Positions 11,095 to 22,900 of a stretch of 64,000 nt of DNA are shown piece after piece. The translations under genes were made by a program, and so were the position numbers. Positions within the stretch are counted from its first letter, which is position 1, and each line of letters starts with the position of its first letter. This DNA comes from Kappaphycus alvarezii (lineage: Eukaryota; Rhodophyta; Florideophyceae; Gigartinales; Solieriaceae). Location: positions 1,674,001-1,738,000 of the forward strand of contig NADL03000483.1 in NCBI GenBank assembly GCA_002205965.3. Direction: 5' to 3'. Under the pieces are notes generated by a model. That model worked only from the letters and a program-made list of their open reading frames with translations, did no database searches and was not told the origin of the DNA.

Positions 11095-12869
11095 CTGAAT
11101 TACATTACCACAGACATATGCAGGTGCAACATGCATTGTCTTGAATACCCCACTGGAACAAACCTAAAACAATTAGGTTTGAATAGGGTGGCTAAACTCT
11201 GCATGTTGTGGGGCGCGACATCATACAGACGCCGCACACGTGGACCAAATCGCGTAACTAAGCTGCTGATAAAGCCGAGTCTTCACTCCTCCCGCCGAGC
11301 ATGCGCTGCGGGTTGCAACAGCGGCTGCGTATTCGTCGATTACCTTCGACGTCGTCGCAGACGACGATCCAAGTGAGTCGAAGGCTAGCGGCACGAAATC
11401 CCATCCCAGTTTTGATCGTCCTGGGAGGGCTTCACCGGGGATGGCTGCTACTTTGCTGGCAAGCTCCCTATTTTTCCGTCTTTCCGCTGCATTGACAACG
11501 GCGCGCGCCTCACTCGCTCCAATGGACATGAACCCCTCTTGGAATGGCGATGATACTGTGACGTCGTACACCACCGGGAGGGGCGGCAAGATGCTGGTCT
11601 CTTCCGATCTCGGGTACACTAGAATGTCGGCAGGCCGTGCATTCAGTCCGGGAAGTAAGTACTTCACCTCATATTGGACGCCGACTCATGCTGCTTTGAA
11701 CAGTTGTCGGTCAAGTACCTTCACCACGGCATTGTGCCGATTAGTCCATCCCAGGCCTTTTTGCTAAAGTCCACGGCATGGTCACCTCGGTTGTCCATGG
11801 GCCTGTTGCACTCCGCGCATTGCCGCGGCACAGTGTCGTCAAACACGTTAACTCCCAGGTGGCGGCAAAGCATCACTGACCACATCTTATTATACGTCCG
11901 GCTGACCACAGACGGATGTGCGGTGAGAAAGGCTGCAGCAGGCGTCTCTAGGTATGCGAGGCGGCGGATCCTTCGCCGAATATCAGCTTCCGTATGCAGC
12001 GTAGTGCTTGGGTACCTCTCCCATTCGTCTTCTTTCCAGAATACCTTTGCAGCCGACTTGCACCAGGCTCGATATAAAATACTGTGTGTATTATCGGGCT
12101 TGTTTGCAAGATTGGCCGCTGTCATCGTTTCTGGGAGACCACCATGTCCGTCGGAGAAGCTTGGGTGGAGTCGTCGGACAAACTCGAAAAGGTGGGTATC
12201 AGCATGTGCATAGCTTTGTGCACGGTGGTGCGCTACGCTAGGATCATCGGGGCATGTCACTTGTTCGGAGTCGATGACGCTGGCCGCATACGACGCTAGG
12301 TTCAGCGTTGCCACGGGTGTGAATCCGTGGCCTCCGAGGCGCAGCGGAAGAGCCACTTGCTGACGGACCGCACTTGTCATCGGCACGTTGTTTGACCGCG
12401 CGTAATATTCCATCTGTCCTTGGTCAAATCTCATTGCCAGGACGCTTGTTGCACTCGGCGGTGTTGGCTTCATCACATGATGTAGCTTGCATGCCGAGGC
12501 ACAAACGCGGTGGAGGTGGAATCGGATGCGAGCATCCCCAATCCCATCGATCAGCGATAGCGTGTTTTTGCATCCTGCAATTTTTTCATTGAGAAAGTTC
12601 TCCATGAATTCAGGCGAACCGATCGAGGCGCCGAGGAGGTCAATGCCGTGATTTGAGAAGTTCTCATTTGGAAAGTGGTGCAGTAGGGGTGTCCCAGTGG
12701 CAGGGTGGCGCGGCCAGAATAGGCGTGTCTTCGCCGGATTTAGATACAAGCCATGATCAGGTCCCTTAGACCTCAGGATCTCGACAGCCTTGTCGAGCTC
12801 AGTGTGATTGCCTACCAGGGTGCAGTCATCCGCGTACCATCTGTGTATGTACTGTACTATACTGCACAG
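11095..12869 (-). mobile_element. 5'-truncated RLE-type non-LTR retroelement inserted in the copia LTR
   Basis: This 1.8 kb insert interrupts the 5' LTR and is bordered by TATGTA at 11089-11094 and TATGTA at 12870-12875, a plausible 6-bp target duplication. It encodes, on the minus strand, only the end of a reverse transcriptase and the C-terminal endonuclease region. Such 5' truncation is the usual outcome of target-primed reverse transcription. Its 3' end (11095-11220) has no poly-A tail. Confidence 0.8.
11221..12843 (-). pseudogene. Non-LTR retroelement RT end, zinc knuckle and restriction-like endonuclease
   Basis: The frame enters at the catalytic WYADD box (12839-12825) and runs open to 11721, about 374 codons. 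Blocks in order are LYLNPAKTRLFWP (RT block after YADD), DGIGDARIRFHLHRVCASACKLHHVMK and VRQQVALPLRLGGHGFTPV (thumb-like region), and CAECNRPMDNRGDHAVD, a CX2CX8H knuckle whose last Cys is now Phe. A frameshift near 11700 moves to the 148-codon frame 11667-11221, with GLNARPADILVYP and PVVYDVTVSSP, the RPD...D signature of a PD-(D/E)XK endonuclease. This fold nicks the target in R2/CRE-like elements. The DNA-binding N-terminus and most of RT are absent. Confidence 0.82.
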
Positions 12870-13260
12870 TATGTATAGCCGTTCGATAGCTACAGAATAC
12901 CCTGTAGTAGATACTGTACAGTGCAGTACAGTACAGTAGAGTATACGATAGCCACCGTATTACCGGGAGCACAATACAGTAGTACTGCCACTTGGCTGTC
13001 TAGGGCACAAATCATTGGATCTGCCAAGTCAGATCAGTCGTGGCCCTGATTGACCGCTACTGTTCGTGCAGTATTCACTGTACAACACGTGTGTAACTTT
13101 ACAGTACATGTATTGTACTGTAAACATTCGAGTCAGCTTTTGCTGTTCGTAGAATTCATTTTTATTTCAATGGGGAGGTGGTCGTCAAACTATGTACAGT
13201 ATAGTACAGTATGCTCTGAATACTGTAGGACTTCGTCTGATCCCAATTACAGTAGCTAAA
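12845..13260. repeat. CAGTA/TACTG repeat cluster
   Basis: Repeated TACTG and CAGTA pentamers occur here (for example GTGCAGTACAGTACAGTA near 12920), partly inside the right copia LTR and partly in its outer flank. The units occur on both strands, so many meet head to head and form palindromes. Confidence 0.75.
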
Positions 13261-14108
13261 CAGACATAAAATTTTCTCCCATTTCTTACAGCAAATTCAC
13301 ACAAGGCTTACAGATAAGACTGTGCAAGGAAAAAGGAGAGATACAGTACCGTATCCAATCGTTGATTATAGACCATTGAGCCTTACTGTACTCGGCGTAC
13401 AGTGGAGTACTTCGAGTAAAGGCACCTCCCTCTTACTGCGTACTGTGAGAGACTGCAGCCCCATGCCTATGGACCATTGAGAACATTTAGCAATCGCGAG
13501 GGACTAATGACTAATATTAGATGACAATTTTAATGGGGAATTTCAATTAAATCGAGAGAGGGGGAAATGTGTGATGATTTAATATTTGAAAGATATGGTC
13601 GGGGCCGTTAAATCGCACCCATTCAAACTCTAGAATATTCGCATGTACATGGTTTGATCTATCTACCGAAAACCACCCCCCAGTCGTTGAAGAAAATCAA
13701 GATCTATGGATCGCGGTGGTACTCGACATAAGTCAGCTTGGGAGGCCAATTACTAAAAACAGTGTTTGTGTTCCACTAAAGCAGCTCTCCATTGCATTTC
13801 CGTCTGCTTTAATTGTGACTGATCTGGCCGTAAATACCGAGCGAGGTAACCCACATTGAAACATGGGAGCACATCCGCACTCTGCAATAATTCCACAACC
13901 ATGATGTGTAACCAAGTTGTACTAGAGTAAAAATACCATTTTAATGGTCCATCACTTGTGCATTTGCCAGCCTACAATGTGGCAGGTACCCACTGAGGTC
14001 AGTATGCCACCAATACTGTGGAACAGTGCGACAGTGCCAGTTGTAATATTTTCATATTACAATATTGCTTTGATTACTGCTCGAAGAGGTGTACCCGAAT
14101 GGAATATT

Positions 14109-14415
14109 CAGTACAGTACAGTACCTTACAGTACAGTACAATAGATTTCGCCTGGCCAGATGCATGTGTAGTAGTACCGAGGGGTACTGTACAACTGTAT
14201 AATGGGGGAATTTATTTTTGGCGACTAATTGTCGCGAACAATTTGCAAGAGGGATTCTTTGACTACTGATTTTGGAAGAGTTTCAAACCTTTCACCGTGC
14301 TTCTGTAACCAGTCTACACTGAACAGTACAGTACGGTACTGTACTGTAGACTATACTATTGGTTGAAGAAATCTCAGTCCACTTGCACTAAATTGCTATG
14401 TACTGTACAGTACAT
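14109..14415. repeat. CAGTA/TACTG repeats with an 18-bp perfect palindrome
   Basis: There are several runs of CAGTA units at 14109-14142 and 14322-14350. At 14398-14415 the sequence ATGTACTGTACAGTACAT is a perfect 18-bp palindrome made where the two strand forms of the unit meet. Confidence 0.8.
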
Positions 14416-14713
14416 CAATTCAGGTAGGGCCTTCTAAGATCACTTGAAGAGCAAAACGTTTTGGTGCTACAGATAGTGTGCTAAGCCAATACCATTTCCG
14501 TTTGAGTTCTTCAACACTAACAAAAACATATCGCTTTAGATCCGTGGACCATCTTGTCCTATAATCTGCTCTGCTGTGAGGACATTCTGCCAATTCTGAA
14601 TTCCGATAGCGATTTCAAGCTACTCGACACATGACAGGTAAAGCAACAACACTTTTGCAAAGCTAGTTGGTCGCTCAGAGATTTGCACATATCTCTCTAT
14701 CTGCCATCTTAAC

Positions 14714-14761
14714 ATCAACAGCTCAACAGCTCAACAGCTCAACAGTTTAACAACTCAACAA
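14714..14761. repeat. 8-bp tandem repeat (CAACAGCT)n
   Basis: Three perfect copies of CAACAGCT are followed by diverging copies (CAACAGTT, TAACAACT, CAACAAAT). It is a minisatellite-like array with no visible gene. Confidence 0.8.
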
Positions 14762-17012
14762 ATATCAACCCTCTTTTCCCTCCAAAATCTTGGACGAGCT
14801 TATGAAAAGAACCCTACCCACTTTTCAGGCCGCAAACAGCTCAAAAGCGAAACTTCTTAGCCTAATACCCGCATTGACCCACAAAGCCTTTCATGCCCTT
14901 TTTCTCTCGTGCGATTCTTGCGCCAGACTCTGAATGAAACTGTTGGGACAGCAGGCGAAAAAGGAATTGTGAGTGTCTCATGTAACAATCCAATCTTCTC
15001 CCCCTCCAGCGTATGAATAAGGTTCTCGCGACTCTCCCCCATCTTAACACTCATCACTGGACGCTCTTTAGTGGCATATCACCTCGGAATGCATTTCATG
15101 ACTCTTGCACATTGCTACGACCTGTCAACAATTGCCACGCCCGATGTCCAATGGCTCGCCCACAGCTGTAAAAGCAAGTTACTGGTGTTTGAATGAACAA
15201 CTCCCCGTGAAATATTCAGACTGGTCTAACACTCACGTCTAATTCGACGAATGCAGTACAGTTTCGATCGCATGCCCTGAATCCAAAAAATTAATTTCAC
15301 AATTTACTCTCAGCTGGCGAGTTCCACAGCGAAAGGCTCGATTACACAATTGCTAACAAATCGATATGCAGTGCTCGCCGACCAATTGGCGTCAACATTA
15401 TTGCTGTGTAGCACTGCGACCAGTACGGGACACTTTGCGCTTGCGGGCATCTGCAGAACCAAAGGTTGTCATCAAACACTGCAACACTTCTGCAGCTGAA
15501 TGGTCTTGACAACCACCGCACTGCTGTTAACGAATTTTGGAGCGTGACGAAGAGCTAATCGCCAGAAAGAGATTAAATTTGCTGTATGAGCCGTGACAAT
15601 AAGAAGTAATTTCCTTCCTCCGGCCCACTCAAGGAACCAGCGTATCCGGAGTATTGTTAAATAGCCTCTCGATGAAAGGGTGTAGCCGCGCCATGTTCAT
15701 TTGAAAAGAAGTAACGCTTCTTATTCTACCACACTGAAAACTGCAAGGCAAATATATCCACGTCTCGCAACAACAACCACTTATTACTAAACTCCCTTCC
15801 CTTGTTCTCAAGAAAGGCTTGATAGGGATTGAAAAAGGATACTTTGAGGTTTTATGCAGTGCAAGTGCAGCCGGCCGTGCATCAATATGTTGACCTTTTT
15901 GACGGCATGGCGTATTTTTTGAGTGATATTACAAAGTTCGGATTGCGTGCGGCACTGACTGGTGACGGCCTCAAGAGCAAGCGATCTTATGTGATAGTAG
16001 TTGTCTAAGGATTTCGTGTTGTTGAAAGTTGATAATGATTGTTGGGTTTCGATGGAACAAAATATTATTTCATATTATGAAGGAATGTGTAGGGGCGTCT
16101 CTTTTTGGCTCTTATGCACGATTGGAACGGCAGAGCAGGGCTAGAATGGACTGAAAGTTGGATTTGGATAAAACAACGCGATTGATATTGATATTTCAAG
16201 AAAAGTGTGGAACGATGTATCCAGCTAGAAATGCAAAGGGAGAGAATGCTGGGAAAGGATCACTTTTTTTAGACTGAACGAAGAGTGGATGGGTCAGAGT
16301 GCTGAGTGCCAGAGGGGGGTAGATATAGCGCAATAGAGGAGAATTGAAGGGGGTTTTAAGAAAACTTGGGACACATGGGCTGAGTAGCGTCGGGAAAGAG
16401 TGATGAGTTTTACAAAAAGCACGAGGGTTTGAGGTGTTGATAGAGGCCAGAAAGTGGACAGGATGGACATTTGTGATTGCGGGACAGTGGGGTTGCGTCT
16501 ATAGACACAGGACAAAACGGGGATGATGCGGTGATGAGATCGGGTTTGAAAAGCTTAGCAAAAACATTTTGTAAAATGTTGAAATTTATCCGAGTGAACG
16601 GGCAGTGAGCATTGATGCACAAAGCAGAATGTTGGAAGGAATCAAATGGCAAGTGGACACAATTGCAAAGGAGTAATGTTTAATCGGCGGGAAAAGGCGA
16701 GCAAGAAAAAATAGACGCAAGAATGGGATATGGATTAAAATTCTGCGAATAAAACAAACTAGCTGTAAATCATTTCGACTGCCTACACGCTCGCTCGGCG
16801 GCGTTTTAAGCTGAATGCTCATTTTAAGACACTGCACTTTGTTGGTAATGAAGCATTTCCAACGCTTGTTTTAAAAATAGTACATCGGCCAGCGCCTTTG
16901 TTTTGTGCAAGTGATGTGCTGTTCATGCTGATGGTTTACGTATTGCTGATTGCCACAATGCACAGCTTGGCTTCGCCAATCTTGGCATGAGCAACACTAT
17001 GCTGAAGGGTAC

Positions 17013-17294
17013 ACAGTACAGTATTACTGTAACAGAATTCCCTTCAAGCTCTTGACGATATTATGATTAAAAATAGCATGCAAGGCGGCCTCATTTGCTC
17101 TCGTACTGTTCTCTGTACAGTAATGTACAGTACAGTACAGTACGGTTACTGTGCCTTGGTGTACAACAATACTGTACTGTGTTTACTGTACTGTACGTAC
17201 AGCACAGAGTGTAGCGGTTTCAGCATTTTGTACTACCCCACAGACTCGACCCGTTCCCTCCAGAACAAGTCCCAAGTACTGTACTGTACAGTAC
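17013..17294. repeat. CAGTA/TACTG repeat cluster
   Basis: Multiple units occur, including TACAGTACAGTACAGTACG near 17126 and a GTACTGTACAGTAC palindrome near 17280. They contain no coding signal. Confidence 0.75.
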
Positions 17295-17742
17295 GCAACT
17301 GTCAATCCAACCCGCAGACGGATCAATAACTGCGCCATCGTTCCGATACCTCTTCGACTTCAACTTTTGCAATCTACATGCATCAGACCAATTGGTAAGT
17401 CAACTCTGTCTGCACTGCTCCGAATCAAATCGCAATATCGAGATCCTCATTTATCAACACTAATCTCAAGCGTCCTTGTGCGCAACTGAAAAAAAATGCC
17501 AACCTCAGTTTGAAGATACGACATTCCTATTCAATGATGCCCAAACGGTAATTGTCCAATCCATCGAGAATGGAGACAGATCACCGCGCAAGATCACACG
17601 CGAGCGTAACGCAGGTTTAGATTCTTTACGTACGGATAATGGGCACCTCGGCCTCTATCATCATCCTGCGTCTTCTGCTGAGAAGCATGTAGCAACACGT
17701 CTTCAACCGTGTAACTGCCTATGTAAGATACTGTCTGTTCCG

Positions 17743-19012
17743 CTATTCCCGAACTTTCGCCAGAACTACCATGCTTGAGACCTCTTCTTGAACGATTAGT
17801 AGTGTTTTTCTGTGGCAGGCTGCAGTGCAATGACCACTGCGGCTCCCAACTCTGCAAAAGTCAGTAGGCGCATTTTCAGCTCCTCCACTAAATATGTCAA
17901 CGTCTACGTAGAGACAATTTCCAACCTCCACTCGAGCAACTACCTCAACATTTTCTCCTGCCAAAGGACCCCGCAACCACAGTAATCAACTAAAACTCCC
18001 GAAAAAAGAAATATCCTCATCAATCGTAGCGTTCACCGCTTCCGACCATGCATCAACATTCTACTCGCTTCCCTCTTTCCAATCTGTCTCATGGGTAATG
18101 TCCCCCTCAGTTCTGGGATCTGCATGCCCGTAAGCTTCCGCAAACTCCTCACTTAGAAGCACCTCCCTCAGTTCTCCCAACTTCGTCTCCTGCAAGGTCG
18201 CCTTCTTACGCATTCGGCTCAAGTCCCTTCTTATCCTTCCGACAAACTTTCTCTGCTTCCTCTGCCACCCCAGCACAACTTCCCTCATTCTCTTGGCCTC
18301 TGCCCCATTTTTTGAAGAATGTCTCCGCGGAATATAAAGGTTAACCCACCAGGTAATTCAATCAACCCCATAGTCGGCCTAGATTGAACGTCAATTCCCG
18401 GCACTAACTCCCTTCTCCCCTCCCTCTCCAGCTGAACCGATAAGTAGCTACTCAAGTCGACAGCGGCTGCCAACGCTTCCCCGCATAACCCCAACACTTC
18501 CTCAGATACCGTACCCTATATTTCCCGGCACACTCGAGAGATACACCATGCTCCTCAACTCGTCGCCCCTACCTAGACACCCCACCCTCACCGCTTCCTC
18601 ATCGCTAGACCAATCCGACGCGATGATGATGTACAAGAATTAACGTAGCAGAGTTCAGCAGTTCAACATGATCCGCGATGAGTAACAACAAATTCCCCGC
18701 ATCATTCAACTTGCCCAGTGCCAAACTCTGATCTCTAATCGCCCTTCTCAGTGTTTGCATACGGCGTCGCGAGTGACTCAAAACCTGCAATACCGGATCT
18801 AAAGTGGCATGCCTCGGGTACAGCATTGCTAGAATCATGCGCTGTTGATTAACGATGTCCTCCGCCGTCCGTACCTGATCTCTGCCCTCGGCAACACGCT
18901 GCGAACACTTGATCAGCGCACGCTCTACTAGACGAGTCTCGCTTGGACTCTCAGAAGCCCCATTTGATGAGTGTGGTTGAGTCGTGTGGCGAGACGAGTT
19001 GCAACACGACAC
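17743..19012 (-). pseudogene. Unrecognised gene, broken by frameshifts and a stop
   Basis: Consecutive minus-strand frames join with coding-like composition. 19012-18605 (135 codons) is helical and charged, with TRLVERALIKCSQRVAEGRDQV and HATLDPVLQVLSHSRRRMQTLRRA. A shifted frame then reads IIIASDWSSDEEAVRVGCLGRGDEL to about 18515. Next is 18497-18285 with VQLEREGRRELVPGIDVQ and GLIELPGGLTFIFRGDILQKM, then 18288-18061 with VLGWQRKQRKFVGRIRRDLSRMRKKATLQ, which is basic and probably coiled coil. A last segment, 18060-17743, follows after a TGA. I do not recognise the family. It could be a decayed host gene, a transposon accessory protein, or a spliced gene whose introns I cannot place. Confidence 0.4.
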
Positions 19013-19519
19013 GCGATTCCTCCTTAGCCACAGTGACGCATGGCAGCGGAAGGCTGAAGCGAAAGATACTCAGCAAGAAGCGTCAACGATGAGGGTCTGC
19101 GGGGGTAAAGAGAGAGTCGGGGTGAGGACAGATGCATCAGGGATGAAGAATGTGGGGATGGCGCGGTGATGGCGCTCATGAGAGATGAACAGCTTGCCGT
19201 ACGCCCACAGCGTCTTGACGGGACCAACCTTCGGTGAGAACACAGGTGCCACAACAAAAACGGATGTATGCGGAGAAAATTTCGAGTTCAGATGATGGTT
19301 ACAACCGTAGCGGTGCCTTGGTTCCAAATAGGATCAATGCAAGTGAAAAATAGAGAAAGAATGAATGGCAAGATGGAGCGAAATGACAACACGCAGAGAT
19401 GAAGAGGACAAGGAGAAATGTATGCGAGGAAGGCAGATATGAGGCAACTATTTGTACGTCGGGGTAGAGGTGTGCGATAGGGAAATTCGTTTTGCTCGCA
19501 CGGGAATGTTCAAGAATGT

Positions 19520-19925
19520 AGATGAACGGAATTGATAGTAGGGGGGCGCGTGGCGGTAGGAGGAGGGAAAAGTTTGCGAACGAAGCGGGAAAGAAGCCGA
19601 GTGGCGGGAATGATAGGTAATACGGATTACCCTAGAGGAGGTTTGGTGATGGATGAATATAGTAAGTACTAGCGGTAGGGGGGGAACGGAAAGTGCACGA
19701 AGGAATAAGAGGGTGGAGGGAAGAGTTGCGGACAGGTAGGCTTGAGGGGCGAGGCGGTGAGGGAAGAGAGTGACGATGTTGTGACAGGGGTGATTCGGTT
19801 AACGGAGAGGATTCGAAAAAAATAAGAATGGCGAGAGGTGAGGGGGAGGGGCTAAGTGAAGGGGGAAGGGCGGATATGGACAGAATGAACGGTGTCGGTC
19901 GGGAGGGGGCAGGGGATTGAGTTCT
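19520..19925. repeat. Purine-rich low-complexity tract
   Basis: The plus strand is dominated by G and A with many GGAGG and GGGGG runs. The long minus-strand frame across it (19632-20006) is a proline/serine low-complexity translation and not a credible protein. Confidence 0.65.
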
Positions 19926-19929
19926 TGAA

Positions 19930-22900
19930 ATGAATTTTGGTGGGCCGAAAAGTATTTTTTTTTTATTTATGGTCGTTTCATGTTGCAAAACGAGAACGGA
20001 TATCAAAACAATCTGTTATTTTTCTCTTTTCTTTCACTCAATTTTTTTGTCTCGAGGTTAACATTTTATCTGCATTTCACTTCGTTTGCCCTTTGCAAAG
20101 GGTGTTTTCAAAATGGTTTCATGGCGATTCTCCTAGGACCAGCCGGGCGCCCTTTTCATTGTACCCCTCCTCTCCCCCCTGGTGGGTCCTTTTGGTTCCA
20201 CAGTACAAAACCAGTCTTGTCATATCTATTTGTCGAAACAAAAAACCCTTCGCATATTATTAAACAAATCAATGATCAAAATGTTTTAAAATTTAGTAAA
20301 CAAATTGAGCATAAAACAAAAAAATTCTGTCCTCTTTCTCAAGATTTCTTTAAACTCTATTAATGTATTAATTTTAACCCCTCTGCTTTTTTCGCATTTT
20401 CAAGGATTATCTAAATTAGTGATTCCACCTCCTTGCTTTTCAAACTTTCATGATCGTTTCATATGTTGCCTCTAAATATGACAAAAAATTTGAAGAAATA
20501 TGGACAGAGCCCTAAGAACTGCAATACTGATCAACCGACTAAATGAATCTCTCCAGTTTTACTACATCTGTCAAAATCAAATGGCTCTTCCGTTCTCGCT
20601 CCTACCTACCACGCTTAAAATTTTTTCGTTTTTTCTCACACTATGTAGCAAAAGTACAGTACAGTACAGTAAAGTGTAGAACTGGGCAAAGGTAGCATTC
20701 AATCATCGTAGATTTCTACAACTTTGATGTTTCTTGTATAGCAAGAAATAAAATTGATGTCTCTCCACCGCAGTCTTGTCGCCTCTCGTTTCAAAATAGC
20801 TTTTGCTCCAAGCCCCTAGCGCCCTTCGCCAGAATCACATGAACCCCTGCCTTGTCCATTCACATTTACGTTTCGTGAAAATTTTTCACCCTACAATGGA
20901 CCAGCGAGAGCAGTTCGTTACAATTCGCCACAATCCAACCCAAATTGTTTAGGATGCTTTCCATATGGCCCCAGTAGTAAAACGACTACTGTACTGCACT
21001 GTACTGTACACCGATAGTCGGAAATCCACAACCGCTGTACTAGCAGGAATTGGCGAGGCAATGTACTACCCTTTACCCCTAATTCCATATTCGAGCTCTG
21101 ATTTGAACCCTTCCCCTCTACCTCTACAATTTTTTTCGTATATTCTACCACAATAGGGTACAATCACTACCCAAAACTATTCCCCTACCGGCTGCACACA
21201 AGAAGGTTTTCTCCTGACCTTCTTGTCCGATGTCCCCGCATTAGATTCAAACAAGGCCAACCTAGAGCGGATATTTATAGAACCGAAGCATTGTCATATC
21301 ATACTGTCATCAGTCAAGTATTATCAATCTTGTCAACAGTGGCATAAAGAAAGGACACAATGATTGGCCCAGGGCAACTATTTCAATTGTCTGTACAGCT
21401 CTTAAACTGAAACTGTACGCCTCCCGCAAAGAGCAGATTAGTGCCATGCTGCCAGCACAGGTCCAAATAAATCCATATTTAGTTTATTCATTAGTTTTTC
21501 TTAACAAATGGCTTTAATTTATCTAAACTCGGTTTAGAGTCAAGTGGTGCAGCCAATGGAGCTCAACGGCAGAAAGAAGTTCAATGCATGCAGTATATGT
21601 ACATAGCAGGGTGGTCCATAGTCCCGGTTTTTCTCCGGAAGCTTGGAAGATATTGTACTGTCATTATAGATACTTAATGCAATAAAATTTTACTGTACAA
21701 TCCTGTACGCTAAAGTATTGGATAGTGCTGTGCTGTACAATATACAACTGTCCACCATATATTAATTTAACATTCAATTGAAGCTGCCAAACAGTGAAGG
21801 TCAAACCCGCGTGATTATCCATTGTAACATTAACAATTATTTCGCTCATGCCAGCCTTTCTTCAGTAAACTCTTCGATTCAAAGTGTAAAAATACATACG
21901 CTGTAATTTTTATCGTATGGTTATATTCTCAGCAATTGGCAGGCTACCCTAATTTCAAGATTGTACAAACGAGGCTCCGCAGGCACTGTACAGTAAATTG
22001 TATGTTAACACGTACTGTATTGGGTCAAAGCTGTGACCCTAATTTACTGTACTGCATTTTGTCACCGATGCATTGATCAACCTTGATTTACGGATGATGG
22101 TGTGATGTTGTTGCCAGCAGCAACAGGATGCTCTCGAGCAGTCCAACCACAGGATTCCTTCTTTACTGTATTGTAATAAAAGTATCATGCAGTACAGTAC
22201 ATGTACAGTGCACAAGTACTACTGAGAATCTTGGTCAAACACTTCAGCTGAACAGCACCGTGCCGTCAAGAATGTCATATAGTCTTACAGTACTACCGTA
22301 GGCCTGTTGGCTTATTTTGGCCAAATACACTGTACTAAGCACAATTCCGTTCTGTACCCCTTACAGAAGTAAATGTGCAGTATATTCTACGGCATAAACT
22401 GCATTCCTGACGAACGCTGTTGACATTCAAAACCTGCTTACTGCAAGTTCACACACTTCTCCTGAAGGGCCTGCAACAATAATCAGCTTCCAATTTTCCA
22501 CACATACCTTACTTGAGATGTAAGGCGTTTCTTAAAAAACTAGAGATGCCATAAAAAAAATTTAGTTTTTTATTCAATTCAACAAGATAGCATGTCATGG
22601 AATAACCACTCTGATAGTTGAGAATATTGTCTTGAAACAGTTCTGTGTGGAAAACTCTTTGATGACAAGTTGCAGTACCATAAATCTTTCTTCAAGACAG
22701 TCGGGGCTACGTTCGTAACTCTAATTTTCTCCTCCAAAGAACACGAGGAATAAATCTTGGAGAAGTTACTAGTTTACACGCACCTCAAGCAATTTTTGAA
22801 CAAGTCAACTGAAAAAAATTACAAGAACTATTTGTTCACACGTTCTCCTCACTACCTTCCCTGATTCTCAATCTTCCAAGCTCCCACAGTGAACACCCGC

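Larger units (their letters stand above)
4495..13087 (-). mobile_element. Structurally complete Ty1/copia retrotransposon with nested insertion
   Basis: The element lies on the minus strand. Left LTR 4495-4862 and right LTR 10907-13087 begin TGTAAG and end TACAACA (plus-strand reading) and align over their length, with the right one interrupted at 11095-12869. The flanking five bases are CGCGT (4490-4494) and CGTGT (13088-13092), a target-site duplication with one mismatch. Between the LTRs, in minus-strand order, come gag, a zinc knuckle, protease, GAG-pre-integrase plus integrase core, a linker, RT and RNase H, the copia order. A purine tract (ATCAGGGGGTA in minus reading, 4863-4873) touches the 3' LTR. 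All frames are broken, so it is not autonomous. The LTRs differ at many sites, so the insertion is old. Confidence 0.9.
10907..13087 (-). repeat. 5' LTR of the copia element, split by an insertion
   Basis: The LTR halves are 10907-11094 and 12876-13087, together about 32 bp longer than the 3' LTR. Much of the extra length is CAGTA/TACTG repeat near 12896-12945. The first half ends CTTCCTTATATGTA and the second resumes TAGCCGTTCGAT, where the intact LTR reads CTTCCTTATATAGCCGTTCG. The primer-binding region after the LTR (minus reading CCGCGGATAGTACAG) is not the usual initiator-Met type. Confidence 0.88.
13261..17740. other. Gene-free stretch with dispersed simple repeats
   Basis: Only short, unsupported reading frames occur and no domain is recognisable. 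It holds CAGTA repeat clusters at 14109-14415 and 17013-17294 and an 8-bp tandem repeat at 14714-14761. Confidence 0.55.

Noticed and set aside
14714..14761. CRISPR-like direct repeats.
   Set aside because: The 8-bp units are contiguous without spacers; it is a simple tandem repeat in a eukaryotic context.
19632..20006. A 124-codon minus-strand frame.
   Set aside because: It is the translation of a purine-rich tract and consists almost entirely of Pro/Ser low complexity.
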